From assembly GCF_017833295.1 (NCBI RefSeq), contig NZ_JAFIBW010000001.1:3052001-3116000 (forward strand): a stretch of 64,000 nucleotides of DNA. Direction: 5' to 3'. Both the position numbers and the translations under genes were made by a program. Within the stretch, counting starts at the first letter, position 1. Every line of letters begins with the position of its first letter. The DNA comes from Methylobacterium sp. PvR107 (GTDB lineage: Bacteria; Pseudomonadota; Alphaproteobacteria; Rhizobiales; Beijerinckiaceae). The notes below the pieces were generated by a model. It saw nothing but the letters and a program-made list of their open reading frames with translations, was not told the origin of the DNA and searched no databases. Positions 7,848 through 15,844 of this stretch are shown piece by piece.

Positions 7848-9071
7848 ATGACGGCCCGTCACGGCGTCTTCGCCTTCGCGCATGTCGGCGACCTCCACCT
7901 GGCGGGTGCCGATGACCGCCACGTCGCCGACCTGCGGGCGATCCTCGCGGAGGTGGCGGGCCTGCACGGCCGGGGCCTGCTCGACTTCGCCTATCTCCCC
8001 GGCGACCTCGCCGAGGATGGCCGGTCGGAGCAGTACGCGCTCCTGCGCACGGCCCTCGATGCGCACCCGGACCTGCCGGTGCGCCTGATCGCCGGCGACC
8101 ACGACCGCCAGCACGGCACGATGACGGATTTCGACGCCCTGTTCGCGGCGATCGCCGGGAGCCGCCGCGGCGGCGGCCACGCGGCGCGCCGCCACGACCT
8201 GCCGCGCCCGCGCGATCCGGCACCCGTCACCCAATCCTACTACGCCGAGACCATCGCGGGCGTGCGCTGCCTGTTCCTCGACATGATCAGCGCCGGCTAT
8301 GGCGAGAAGGGGTTCGGCCTCGATTTCCGGCTCGGCCCCCGCCAGCTCGCATGGCTCGCAGACGAGCTCGCGCAGGCCGACCGGCAGGGCCTGCCCGGCG
8401 CGGTCTTCACCCACACCTATCCGGACGACCTCTGCGTGCCCGACGAGCGGGAGACCCTCTGCGGCTTGATCCGCCACCACGGCGTGCGCCTCGTGGAGAT
8501 GGGCCACACCCACTACAACGAGCTCGCCCCGGATGGCCGCACCCTCTACGCGGCGGCCCGCTCGGTCGGCCAGAACGAGGACGGCTCGGTGGGCTACGCG
8601 GTCGCGGCGATCGACGGGCCGGTCACGAGCTGGCGCTTCAAGCCCCTCGACCGGGCGCTGCCCTTCGTGATGATCACGAGCCCGGCCGACCGGCGCCTCG
8701 CCACCGCCCCCCTCGACGACCCCGACGGCACGATCACCGTGCGCGCCCTCGTGCTGTCGGAGCGGCCGCAGGACGCGTGGCGCTGCCATCTGCGCGTCGA
8801 TGGCGGCCCGGCCCACCCGATGGTGCCGGACGGGCCGCGCACGGTCCACGCCCGCATCCCCTGGCGGGAGGGCGCGCACCGCCTCGCCGTCACGGTAACG
8901 GACGGCGCCGGCCCTTCCGATACCGAGGTGATCGAGCCCGTGAGCCGGAGCTTCGTGCCGCCGCCCCCGCATGAGCGCCCCGGCAGCGATGCGCTCCGCC
9001 TGTCCGCATGGCCCGAGAAGGGGCTGCGCGGCGACCAGCTGGGGCCGAACCGCAACGGCCGGGACTGGTAG
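7848..9071 (+). CDS. Calcineurin-type metallophosphoesterase
   Basis: A 407-residue phosphoesterase with the five metal-binding blocks of the calcineurin-like fold: GDLHL (D-x-H, ~residue 15), YLPGDLAEDG (GD), AGDHDRQHG (the GNHD block with Asp for Asn), FTHTYPDD, and MGHTHYNE (GHTH). The last ~110 residues after the catalytic domain look like a beta-sandwich (ALVLSERPQDAWRCHLRVD). There is no signal peptide, so it is probably cytoplasmic. Relatives hydrolyse phosphodiesters or monoesters; the substrate cannot be told. It starts a plus-strand gene run with the ArsB-type carrier 52 bases downstream. No good ribosome-binding site precedes the start except through a short overlapping leader frame. 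Confidence 0.82.
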   Translation: MTARHGVFAFAHVGDLHLAGADDRHVADLRAILAEVAGLHGRGLLDFAYLPGDLAEDGRSEQYALLRTALDAHPDLPVRLIAGDHDRQHGTMTDFDALFAAIAGSRRGGGHAARRHDLPRPRDPAPVTQSYYAETIAGVRCLFLDMISAGYGEKGFGLDFRLGPRQLAWLADELAQADRQGLPGAVFTHTYPDDLCVPDERETLCGLIRHHGVRLVEMGHTHYNELAPDGRTLYAAARSVGQNEDGSVGYAVAAIDGPVTSWRFKPLDRALPFVMITSPADRRLATAPLDDPDGTITVRALVLSERPQDAWRCHLRVDGGPAHPMVPDGPRTVHARIPWREGAHRLAVTVTDGAGPSDTEVIEPVSRSFVPPPPHERPGSDALRLSAWPEKGLRGDQLGPNRNGRDW

Positions 9072-9123
9072 ACGCTCTACACTCTCCCGCACCAACCAAC
9101 CCGACAGAGGACGACCGGACACG

Positions 9124-10392
9124 ATGGGCGCGCTGACGCTGACCCCCAACATCGCCACCTGGGCCATCGCCGCGCTCGCGACGCTCGGCGTCATCATGCG
9201 GCCGTTCTCCTGGCCGGAGGCGATCTGGGCCGTGCTCGGCGCCGGGGCGCTCGTCGCCCTCGGGCTGCTCGCCCCCGCCACCGCCTGGGACGGCGTGCTG
9301 AAGGGGACCGACGTCTACCTGTTCCTCGTCGGCATGATGCTGATGTCGGAAGTCGCCCGGAAGGAGGGCCTGTTCGACTGGCTCGCTGGAATCGCGGTGC
9401 GCGCCGCCAAGGGCTCGGCCACCCGGCTGTTCACCCTCGTGTACCTGGTCGGCACCGTCGTCACGGTGTTCCTGTCGAACGACGCCTGCGCGGTGGTGCT
9501 GACGCCCGCCGTCTACGCGGCCACCAAGGCCGCCAAGGTCGAGAACCCCCTCCCCTACCTGTTCATCTGCGCCTTCATCGCCAACGCGGCGAGCTTCGTC
9601 CTGCCGATCTCGAACCCGGCCAACCTCGTGGTCTTCGCCGACCACATGCCGCCGCTGGTGCGCTGGCTCGGCCTGTTCGCCCTGCCCTCACTGCTCGCCA
9701 TCGTGACGACCTACGCGGTGCTGCGCCTGACCCAGGCCAAGTCCCTGCGCGGCCAGAGCGTGGCCACCGACGTCGAGGCGCAGCCGCTCTCCCGCACCGG
9801 CCTCGTGGCGGGCTTGGGCATCGTGGCGACCGGCGGCGTGCTGATCGGGGCGTCCGCGCTCGGCCTCGACCTCGGCCTGCCGACCTTCGTGGCCGGGCTC
9901 GCCACCACGATCGTCGTGCTGCTGCTCAAGCGCGGCGGCCTCGTCGCGGTCGCCAAGGACGTGTCGTGGAGCGTGCTGCCGCTGGTGGCCGGCCTGTTCG
10001 TCCTGGTGGAGGCCTTGGAGAAGACCGGCGTGCTCGCCATGCTGGCGGACCTCCTCAAGGGCTACGCCCACGCCGCCCCGACGGAGACGGCCTGGGGCGC
10101 GGGCGCCCTGATCGCGGTGCTGTGCAACCTCGTCAACAACCTGCCGGCCGGCCTGATCGCGGGCGCCGCCGTCCATGCCGCTGCCGTGCCCGAGAAGGTC
10201 GCGGGCGCGATCCTGATCGGTGTCGATCTCGGCCCGAACCTCTCGGTGACGGGCTCGCTCGCCACGATCCTCTGGCTCACCGCCATCCGCCGCGAGGGCC
10301 AGGATGTCGGCGCCTGGACCTTCCTCAAGCTCGGCCTGCTGGTGATGCCGCCGGCCCTCGCGCTGGCGCTCGCCGGCCTGCTCCTCGTCTGA
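9124..10392 (+). CDS. ArsB/NhaD-superfamily ion transporter (arsenite-type carrier)
   Basis: A 422-residue polytopic membrane protein with 11-12 helices. The two inverted repeats carry the superfamily loops FLSNDACAVVLTPAVYA and LCNLVNNLPAGLIAG, and the segment PISNPANLVVF in between. These match the ArsB arsenite/antimonite carriers of the ion transporter superfamily. No arsR, arsC or arsA is in the neighbourhood, so arsenite export is an inference from family only, and another anion is possible. The ATG is preceded by AGAGGA about 11 bases upstream. It is followed after 31 bases by the DUF606 gene and probably belongs to the same transcript. Confidence 0.8.
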   Translation: MGALTLTPNIATWAIAALATLGVIMRPFSWPEAIWAVLGAGALVALGLLAPATAWDGVLKGTDVYLFLVGMMLMSEVARKEGLFDWLAGIAVRAAKGSATRLFTLVYLVGTVVTVFLSNDACAVVLTPAVYAATKAAKVENPLPYLFICAFIANAASFVLPISNPANLVVFADHMPPLVRWLGLFALPSLLAIVTTYAVLRLTQAKSLRGQSVATDVEAQPLSRTGLVAGLGIVATGGVLIGASALGLDLGLPTFVAGLATTIVVLLLKRGGLVAVAKDVSWSVLPLVAGLFVLVEALEKTGVLAMLADLLKGYAHAAPTETAWGAGALIAVLCNLVNNLPAGLIAGAAVHAAAVPEKVAGAILIGVDLGPNLSVTGSLATILWLTAIRREGQDVGAWTFLKLGLLVMPPALALALAGLLLV

Positions 10393-10423
10393 ACCCCTTC
10401 CCGAGAACCCAAGGTCCGCGCGC

Positions 10424-11359
10424 GTGACGGCTGCCCTCCTCTATCCCTTCATCCTGATGGCGGGCGCGCTGCAGGCGATCGGCAACGCCATGAACGCGCA
10501 GCTGCGCGGCCGCATGGTCAATCCGTGGCTCGCCGCGACGGTGTCGTTCCTGCCGATCGTCTTCGTGTTTACAACGCTGTTCTTCACGATGCCGACGCCG
10601 CTGCCGAGCCTCGACTCCTTGGGCAAGATGCCCTGGTACGCGCCCCTCGGGGGCCTCGCCGGCGCGGTGGCGGTGTTCGGCGGCCTCGCCTTCATCGACA
10701 AGGTCGGCGCCGGGCCGTTCAACGGTCTGACGCTCACCGCCAACATCCTCACCTCGCTGGCGATGGACGCGCTCGGCCTGTTCGGCCTGCAGGCCGCGGG
10801 CTTCAAGCCGATGCCGTGGCTCGGCGGCCTGCTGATGGCAGTGGGCGTGATCTTCATCGCGCGCTCGGGGGGCAAGAGCGAGGGCGGCGAGGGGCACGGC
10901 GAGGGGCACGGGATGTCCGGCAAGCTGCTCTACCCGTTCATCCTCGTGGCCGGCGCCCTGATGGCGATCGGCGTGGTCTGGAACGCGCAGCTCCGCGGGG
11001 CCCTTGAGAATCCCTGGCTCGCCGCCACGGTGTCGTTCGTGCCGGTCGTGTTCGTGTTCGCGCTCGTGTTCCTGCTGCGGCCGACGCCGCTGCCGAGCCG
11101 GGAGGATCTCGCCGGCGTCCGCTGGTGGATGCCGCTCGCCGGGATCACCGGGGCGGTGGCGGTCTTCGCCGGGCTGCTCTTCGTCGACAAGGTCGGGGCC
11201 GGGGCGTTCAACGGCCTGCTGATCACCGCGAACCTCCTGACCTCGGTGGCGCTCGATCATTTCGGCTGGTTCGGCATGAGGCAGGTCAAGGCCGGCCCGC
11301 CGCGCCTGATCGGCGCCGCCCTGATGGTCGGCGGCATCGTGCTGATCTCGCTGTTCTGA
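10424..11359 (+). CDS. Tandem DUF606 (YdcZ-type) DMT-superfamily membrane protein
   Basis: A 311-residue protein made of two homologous DUF606 halves (~1-148 and ~166-311), each with five membrane helices. The halves repeat the same blocks: LLYPFIL-AGAL-AIG, NAQLRG, NPWLAATVSF-P-VFVF, and FIDKVGAG/FVDKVGAGAFNGL. They are joined by a hydrophilic linker rich in Gly, Glu and His (EGGEGHGEGHG). DUF606 proteins belong to the drug/metabolite transporter superfamily and have no firmly established substrate. The start is GTG. An odd number of helices per half would give the two halves opposite membrane orientation, as in dual-topology pairs. It lies between the ArsB-type carrier and a TAXI receptor. 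Confidence 0.82.
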   Translation: MTAALLYPFILMAGALQAIGNAMNAQLRGRMVNPWLAATVSFLPIVFVFTTLFFTMPTPLPSLDSLGKMPWYAPLGGLAGAVAVFGGLAFIDKVGAGPFNGLTLTANILTSLAMDALGLFGLQAAGFKPMPWLGGLLMAVGVIFIARSGGKSEGGEGHGEGHGMSGKLLYPFILVAGALMAIGVVWNAQLRGALENPWLAATVSFVPVVFVFALVFLLRPTPLPSREDLAGVRWWMPLAGITGAVAVFAGLLFVDKVGAGAFNGLLITANLLTSVALDHFGWFGMRQVKAGPPRLIGAALMVGGIVLISLF

Positions 11360-11371
11360 GGACCCGGGGGG

Positions 11372-12769
11372 ATGGCGACCCTGCCCGCCTGGCTGCTGCG
11401 CCGGGAAATCCTGCTCCTGGCGGGCGCGGCCCTCCTGGGCGCGGGCGGAGTCGCGGCCTGGATCCTGCTCCAGGCGACGGTCCTGACCATCGCGGTCGCC
11501 CCCCGCGACGGGACCGAGCCCGGCCTGATCAAGGCCTACGCGGACGCGCTCGAGGCCGCCCACGAGAATGTCCGGCTGAGGATCCTGTCCTTCGACGACG
11601 TGCGCGAGAGCGCCGCCGCCCTGCAGGACGGGCGCGCCGACCTCGCGGTGGTCCGGCCCGACGTGCTGCTGCCGACGAACGGCCTGACCCTGGCGATTTT
11701 GCGCGACCAGGCGATGGTCATCGCCTCGCCCGAGCAGGCCGGGATCACCAGCTTCCCGAAGCTCGCCGGCAAGCGGCTCGGCATCGCGGCGCACCGGGAC
11801 GCCGATCTCTGGCTGCTCCGGAATCTCCTCGGCTATTACGGCCTCGCTCTGGAGGAGGCCGCCGGCCCGGTCCGGGACTCGACGGTCCTGCTGGTCCCGG
11901 TCGACCAGGAGGCGGTGGCCGGCGCCTTCCGCGAGAGGCGGATCGACGCCTTCGTCAGCATCATCGCGCCCTCGGCGCCGAAGGCGCTCGCCCTGGTCTC
12001 GGCCGTGCAGGGCGTCGCCCGCGGCGGCAAGGTCGCGTTCGTCGCCGTGGAGGATGACGGGGCGGTGATCGAGCGCTTCCCCCGGCTCCAGGCGGTCACC
12101 GTCCCGGGCGGCCTGTTCGGCGGCCGCCCGAAGCTGCCGGCCGACGACGTGAAGACGGTGGGCGCCTCGTACCGGCTGATGGCCCGGGCTTCCCTGAGCC
12201 GCGTCGTGGCGGCCGACGTGACCCAGCAGCTCTTCGAGAAGCGCAGCGCCGCCGCGCGGGCGACGGACGCCGCCGAGTACGTCCAGGCCCCGGCCTACGA
12301 CACGACCGTGGCGGCCACCAGCGCCCGCATCCCGATCCATCCGGGGGCGATCGACTATTACGAGCGCGACCAGCACGGCTTCATCGAGCGCTACGGCGAC
12401 ACGCTCTACCTCCTCGGCGCGCTGGCGGGCGGCCTCGTCTCGGTGCTGGCCTGGATCCGGCAGCGCCTCGCCAGCCTGCGCCGCGAGCGGATCGACGAGA
12501 TCATGGACCGGCTGCTGGAGATCGCCGGGCAGGCCCGGGCGCTGCGCGACCCGGCGGCGATCGAGGCGCTCAACACCGAGGTCGACGCGCTGGCCATGGA
12601 CGTGGTGCGCTACGCCCGCGAGCGGGAGCCGGACACCCGGACCATGTCGGCGGCGTCCGTCGCGATCGACACGGCCCGGGCGACCATCGCGGATTGCCGG
12701 GCGCGGGCGGCCGAGGACGGGGCGCGGACCGGGCGGCCCGTCCGGCTGCACGGCGCGGGCGGGGCCTGA
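11372..12769 (+). CDS. Membrane-anchored TAXI-family receptor (orphan TRAP-type)
   Basis: A 465-residue protein with an N-terminal membrane helix (~13-33), a TAXI-family periplasmic binding domain (~37-330: LTIAVAPRDGTEPGLIKAYADAL, DLAVVRPDVLLP, IASPEQAGITSFPKLAGKRLGIAAHRD in pieces), the conserved PIHPGAIDYYE block, a second membrane helix (~347-365) and a ~95-residue charged helical tail. TAXI proteins normally feed a TRAP transporter, but no dctQ/dctM genes are here. With two helices the binding domain is outside and both ends are cytoplasmic, which suits a sensor or accessory role. A paralogue lies near 33 kb. It follows the DUF606 gene by 12 bases. Confidence 0.75.
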   Translation: MATLPAWLLRREILLLAGAALLGAGGVAAWILLQATVLTIAVAPRDGTEPGLIKAYADALEAAHENVRLRILSFDDVRESAAALQDGRADLAVVRPDVLLPTNGLTLAILRDQAMVIASPEQAGITSFPKLAGKRLGIAAHRDADLWLLRNLLGYYGLALEEAAGPVRDSTVLLVPVDQEAVAGAFRERRIDAFVSIIAPSAPKALALVSAVQGVARGGKVAFVAVEDDGAVIERFPRLQAVTVPGGLFGGRPKLPADDVKTVGASYRLMARASLSRVVAADVTQQLFEKRSAAARATDAAEYVQAPAYDTTVAATSARIPIHPGAIDYYERDQHGFIERYGDTLYLLGALAGGLVSVLAWIRQRLASLRRERIDEIMDRLLEIAGQARALRDPAAIEALNTEVDALAMDVVRYAREREPDTRTMSAASVAIDTARATIADCRARAAEDGARTGRPVRLHGAGGA

Positions 12770-12788
12770 CAGGTCCGTCCCAGCGCCG

Positions 12789-13126
12789 GTGCCCGACACT
12801 GTGCCCGCATCGGACCGGAGCGAGGCCGCGGCGGACGCCGCCTCCGTCCGGGCACGCGTGGGGGCGCGAATGCAGCGATCCCTGCGCTCGCGCACCGTGG
12901 CGTGGATGACGGTCGGCTTCGCCACGATCCTGGTTTCGGAGGCCGCGCGGCGTGCCGCCGGGGCGCCGGGGCGCCGGTGGAGGCGTGGCGCGAGGTCAGC
13001 CGCGAGCCCCTGCGGGGGCGCCGCGAGCGCATGGCCTATCACACGCCCGCCGGCCCCGGACCGGCCGGATCCGGCCCCGGCCGGGAAGACGGTATCGCGT
13101 TCCCGGCGGTCGAACGGGCGCTCTGA
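12789..13126 (+). pseudogene. Small gene broken by an 8-base tandem duplication (frameshift)
   Basis: A GTG- or ATG-started frame (alternative ATG at 12870) reads well as MQRSLRSRTVAWMTVGFATILVS in two stretches, then loses sense. The sequence GGGGCGCC occurs twice in tandem at 12960-12975. Removing one copy restores a continuous frame into VEAWREVSREPLRGRRERMAY and on to a stop at 13126, giving a protein of about 112 residues with one membrane-like segment. The family is not recognised. Either the duplication inactivated the gene or it is an assembly artefact. Confidence 0.4.
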
Positions 13127-13238
13127 GAAGAACCTGCCTGTCGCTGAGACCGAACGGAGAACAAGCATCTCCGCGCGCAGCGAAATACGAAAGACGCGTC
13201 CATTGCGGAGAGGGGTGCCGAGCGCGACATTCGGGATC

Positions 13239-13478
13239 ATGCGCAGCGTCTCTGAAATCCAATCGCCGGCCTTCGATCCGTTCGGCGAGCCCGTCGCCGA
13301 CGGCGTCGCGCGCGTCTGCCCGTCCACCACGGCTGGCGATCGTACGGCGCGGCGCGTCGGCGGTGCGGTGTTCTGGACGCTGGCGCTGGCGATCCTCGCC
13401 GGTCGCGTCTACGCCTACAATCTTCCGGCCGTGCAGTCCGTCGCGGCCCACGCGGTGCAGATGCTCGCGCTGCGCTGA
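13239..13478 (+). CDS. Small single-pass membrane protein, 79 residues
   Basis: No family is recognised. The first ~38 residues are hydrophilic, followed by one membrane helix (VFWTLALAILAGRVYAY) and a short tail ending VAAHAVQMLALR. It stands alone between the frameshifted small gene and the sorAB remnant, and has codon use like its neighbours. Confidence 0.5.
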   Translation: MRSVSEIQSPAFDPFGEPVADGVARVCPSTTAGDRTARRVGGAVFWTLALAILAGRVYAYNLPAVQSVAAHAVQMLALR

Positions 13479-13521
13479 CGCGGCGCGCTGCGGTATCCGG
13501 CCGACGCCTCGGTTCGGCCTC

Positions 13522-13865
13522 TCAGGACGTCCCAGCCAAGCCGGCCGCGATCGCGCCGGCATCGGCCTGCTTGCTCGGGGCGTGATAGGCCTTGATCATC
13601 TTGGCCACCTCCGCATCCCAGAACGCTTTGCCGCGGCCGGGCGGCTGCGTGGCGATGTAATCCACCGAGTGGCAGGCCTGGCAATTGGCCTGCGCGGCCT
13701 CGTAGCCCGCGCGGAGGCCGCTCTCCTGCGGCGGCCGCAAATGCGCGGTCGGGTCAGGAACGGCGTCGCTCCGCGGTGCGGCCCAGGCCGCGCCGGCGGT
13801 CAGGCCCCGATCATCGCGCCGAGCGTAAGCGCACGCAGCTCGTCTGTCCTCCGGTTCGCCGTCAT
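13522..13865 (-). pseudogene. sorB: sorB-like cytochrome c subunit of sulfite dehydrogenase, frameshifted
   Basis: The mature part is a small mono-haem cytochrome c with NCQACHSVDYI (CxxCH) and MIKAYHAPSKQAD, like SorB of sulfite:cytochrome c oxidoreductase. The ATG overlaps the sorA stop (ATGA). It starts a signal peptide (MTANRRTDELRALTLGAM) that hits a stop at 13800-13802, while the mature domain continues in the next frame as LTAGAAWAAPRSD. One base appears missing from a GGGGCC run at the junction. The partner gene is also broken, so loss of function is likely, but a sequencing error cannot be excluded for this single base. Confidence 0.7.
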
Positions 13866-14724
13866 GCCGCCTGCACCCGGGTGTTCTCGAGACCGGGCTC
13901 CGTGCCGGCGCAGGCATTGTCGGGGATGCGGTGGGCGGTCTTGATGAAGAAGCCCTCGAAGGGCTTGTCCAGCACCGTGACCGTGTCGAGGTGCTGGACC
14001 CAGCAGGTCCCGTAATAGCCCGGCACCATCAGGCGGAGCGGGTAGCCGTTGGGCCAGGGGAGGTCCTCCCCGTTCATGCCTCAGGCGAGCAGCACCTGAT
14101 CATCGCCGGCCTGGTCGAGGTTGAGCGCCGTGGCGAAGTCCGGCGTTTCGGGCAGGACCGGCCCGTCGAGACCGTCGAAGGCGACCTGCAGGGCGCCGGC
14201 CTTCACGCCGGCCCTGTCGAGCACGCTCTTGCGCGGCACGCCGGTCCACCGGGCGCAGCCCTTGGCGCCGTTGGCGAGCTGGCCGCCGGCCATGCGTGGC
14301 TCGAAGAAGCCGCGGGAATTGCCCGAGCACCGGTTGACCGCGACGATCTCGGTCCGGACCGGCAGCGCCTTCAGCTCCGCCAGCGGCAGCGCGACGGGTC
14401 GTTCCACATGGCCGCCCACGTTCGCCGGAACGCCTCGGGATCGATCTCCAGGGGGATGTCGGCGCGGTGGTAGCGGACGAAGAAGGCGTCGTTGGGCGTG
14501 ATCGCACCCTCGTCGAAGACCGCGAACGGCATCTCAAGCTGGGGCGGGCGGGCGGTCATCTGCAGCAGCGGCCGCTTGCCCGGATAGGCGACGAGCGGGC
14601 GCTCGGCGTTGCCGAAGGGCCGATGCGCATCCTCGCCGGCCCAGGCGGGCCGCAGGCCGCTCCCCGCCGCCAGGGCGCCGAGCGCGGCGCTCCGCAGGAA
14701 GGCCCGTCGTGCCGGATCGGTCAT
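13862..14724 (-). pseudogene. sorA: sorA-like molybdopterin sulfite dehydrogenase, decayed
   Basis: Fragments of SorA, the periplasmic molybdenum subunit that oxidises sulfite to sulfate. The start has a twin-arginine signal (RRAFLRSAALGALAAGSG). Three lesions are visible: a one-base loss near 14425 between FRRT and GGHVERPVALPL, an in-frame TGA at 14081-14083 between QVLLA and MNGEDLPW, and an internal deletion of roughly 110-120 codons after IPDNACAGTEPG that joins to the native-looking C-terminus NTRVQAA. The Mo-ligand region VNRCSGNSRGFFEP survives. Nearby residues depart from the family pattern (WPNGYP, TCWVQHL, FIKTAHR), as expected for relaxed selection. The stop overlaps sorB. Confidence 0.82.
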
Positions 14725-14821
14725 CGGCTGCTCCCTGCCGGCCCGCCCCGAAATCCTCGGTCCCGCGGTGTGGGCTGCGTTGGATAGCCCGCGGCGGGCC
14801 AAAGGCGCAGATCCCGCGCGT

Positions 14822-15763
14822 TCAGCCCTGCGTGAGATGCCGGCGCACCGCCGCGGCGATCACGGCCGAGACCCGGACGTTCGATTCCTGCGTCACCCCG
14901 GCGATGTGGGGCGTGAGGATCAGGTTCGGCACGCCCGCGAACGGGGCGCCGGCCGCGGCGTCGAGGGGCTCGCGGTCGAACACGTCGAGGGCCGCGCCGC
15001 CGAGATGTCCCGACCGCAGGGCCGCCGCCACCGCGGCCTCGTCGACGACGCCGCCGCGCGCCGCGTTGATCAGCACGGCGCCCGCGGGCATCCGCGCGAG
15101 GGCGGCCGAGTCGATCAGGCCGCGGGTTTCCGCGGTGAGCGGGACGTGCAGGGAGAGCACGTCGCTCTCCGCGATCAGGGTGGCGAGGTCCCGCCGCTGC
15201 ACGGGACCGTAGGCGGGCGTCCAGGCCGGATCCGCGTCCGCGACGAACGGGTCATGGGCCGCGATCTTCATGCCGAGGGCGGCGGCGCGGCGGGCGGTCT
15301 CCCGGGCGATCGATCCGAAGCCCACGAGCCCGAGGCGCTTGCCGGCGATCTCGCGCCCCATCAGGGCATTGCGCGGCCACGCACCCGCCGCGACCGCCGC
15401 GCTCGCCCCGTAGGCTCCGCGCAGGAGCAGCATCGCGGTGGCGACCACGTATTCGGCGACCGCCCCGTCATTGGCGCCCGTCGCCGGACAGACCGCGATG
15501 CCCCGCGCCGCGCAGGCCGCGACGTCGATGTTGTCGAGACCGACCCCGAGCCTTCCGACCACCCGGAGACGCGCCGCGGCGGCGAGGAGCGGGCCGCGCA
15601 CCGGCGTCCGGTTGCGCACGATCAGCGCGTCGGCGTCGCCCAGCATCGCCGCGAGGGCGTCGGGCCGGTCGACGAGACCGGGATCGTACAGGGTGTCGAA
15701 GCCCGCGAGATCCGCGGCGATCGCCGCCTCGTCCATGAACTCGCTGATGACGACCTTGGGCAT
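14822..15763 (-). CDS. D-isomer-specific 2-hydroxyacid dehydrogenase
   Basis: A 313-residue NAD-dependent dehydrogenase of the phosphoglycerate dehydrogenase family. The substrate-binding domain starts MPKVVISEFMDEAA. The Rossmann domain carries LGLVGFGSIARETA (GxGxxA type), the DPFVAD acidic end of strand 2, the catalytic Arg in NAARGGVVDE, Glu in DVFDREPL and His in ILTPHIAG. The N-terminal sequence is like that of (S)-sulfolactate dehydrogenases (SlcC), which would fit the sulfur genes nearby, but this is a resemblance from memory. D-lactate, glycerate or other 2-hydroxyacids are equally possible. It is a single gene 81 bases from the GGDEF-EAL gene's 3' end. Confidence 0.85.
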   Translation of the reverse strand: MPKVVISEFMDEAAIAADLAGFDTLYDPGLVDRPDALAAMLGDADALIVRNRTPVRGPLLAAAARLRVVGRLGVGLDNIDVAACAARGIAVCPATGANDGAVAEYVVATAMLLLRGAYGASAAVAAGAWPRNALMGREIAGKRLGLVGFGSIARETARRAAALGMKIAAHDPFVADADPAWTPAYGPVQRRDLATLIAESDVLSLHVPLTAETRGLIDSAALARMPAGAVLINAARGGVVDEAAVAAALRSGHLGGAALDVFDREPLDAAAGAPFAGVPNLILTPHIAGVTQESNVRVSAVIAAAVRRHLTQG

Positions 15764-15844
15764 GCGGCGCTCGGTTCCTGGGGTTCGCGTGGCCGCACCC
15801 CGCTACAGGGGTTTGCGGCCCCGTGGAACAGGGCCGGCCGCGTC

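Noticed and set aside
10325..13330. A minus-strand open frame of ~1000 codons opposite the ArsB, DUF606 and TAXI genes
   Set aside because: Composition is unnatural and the plus-strand proteins show clear family features.
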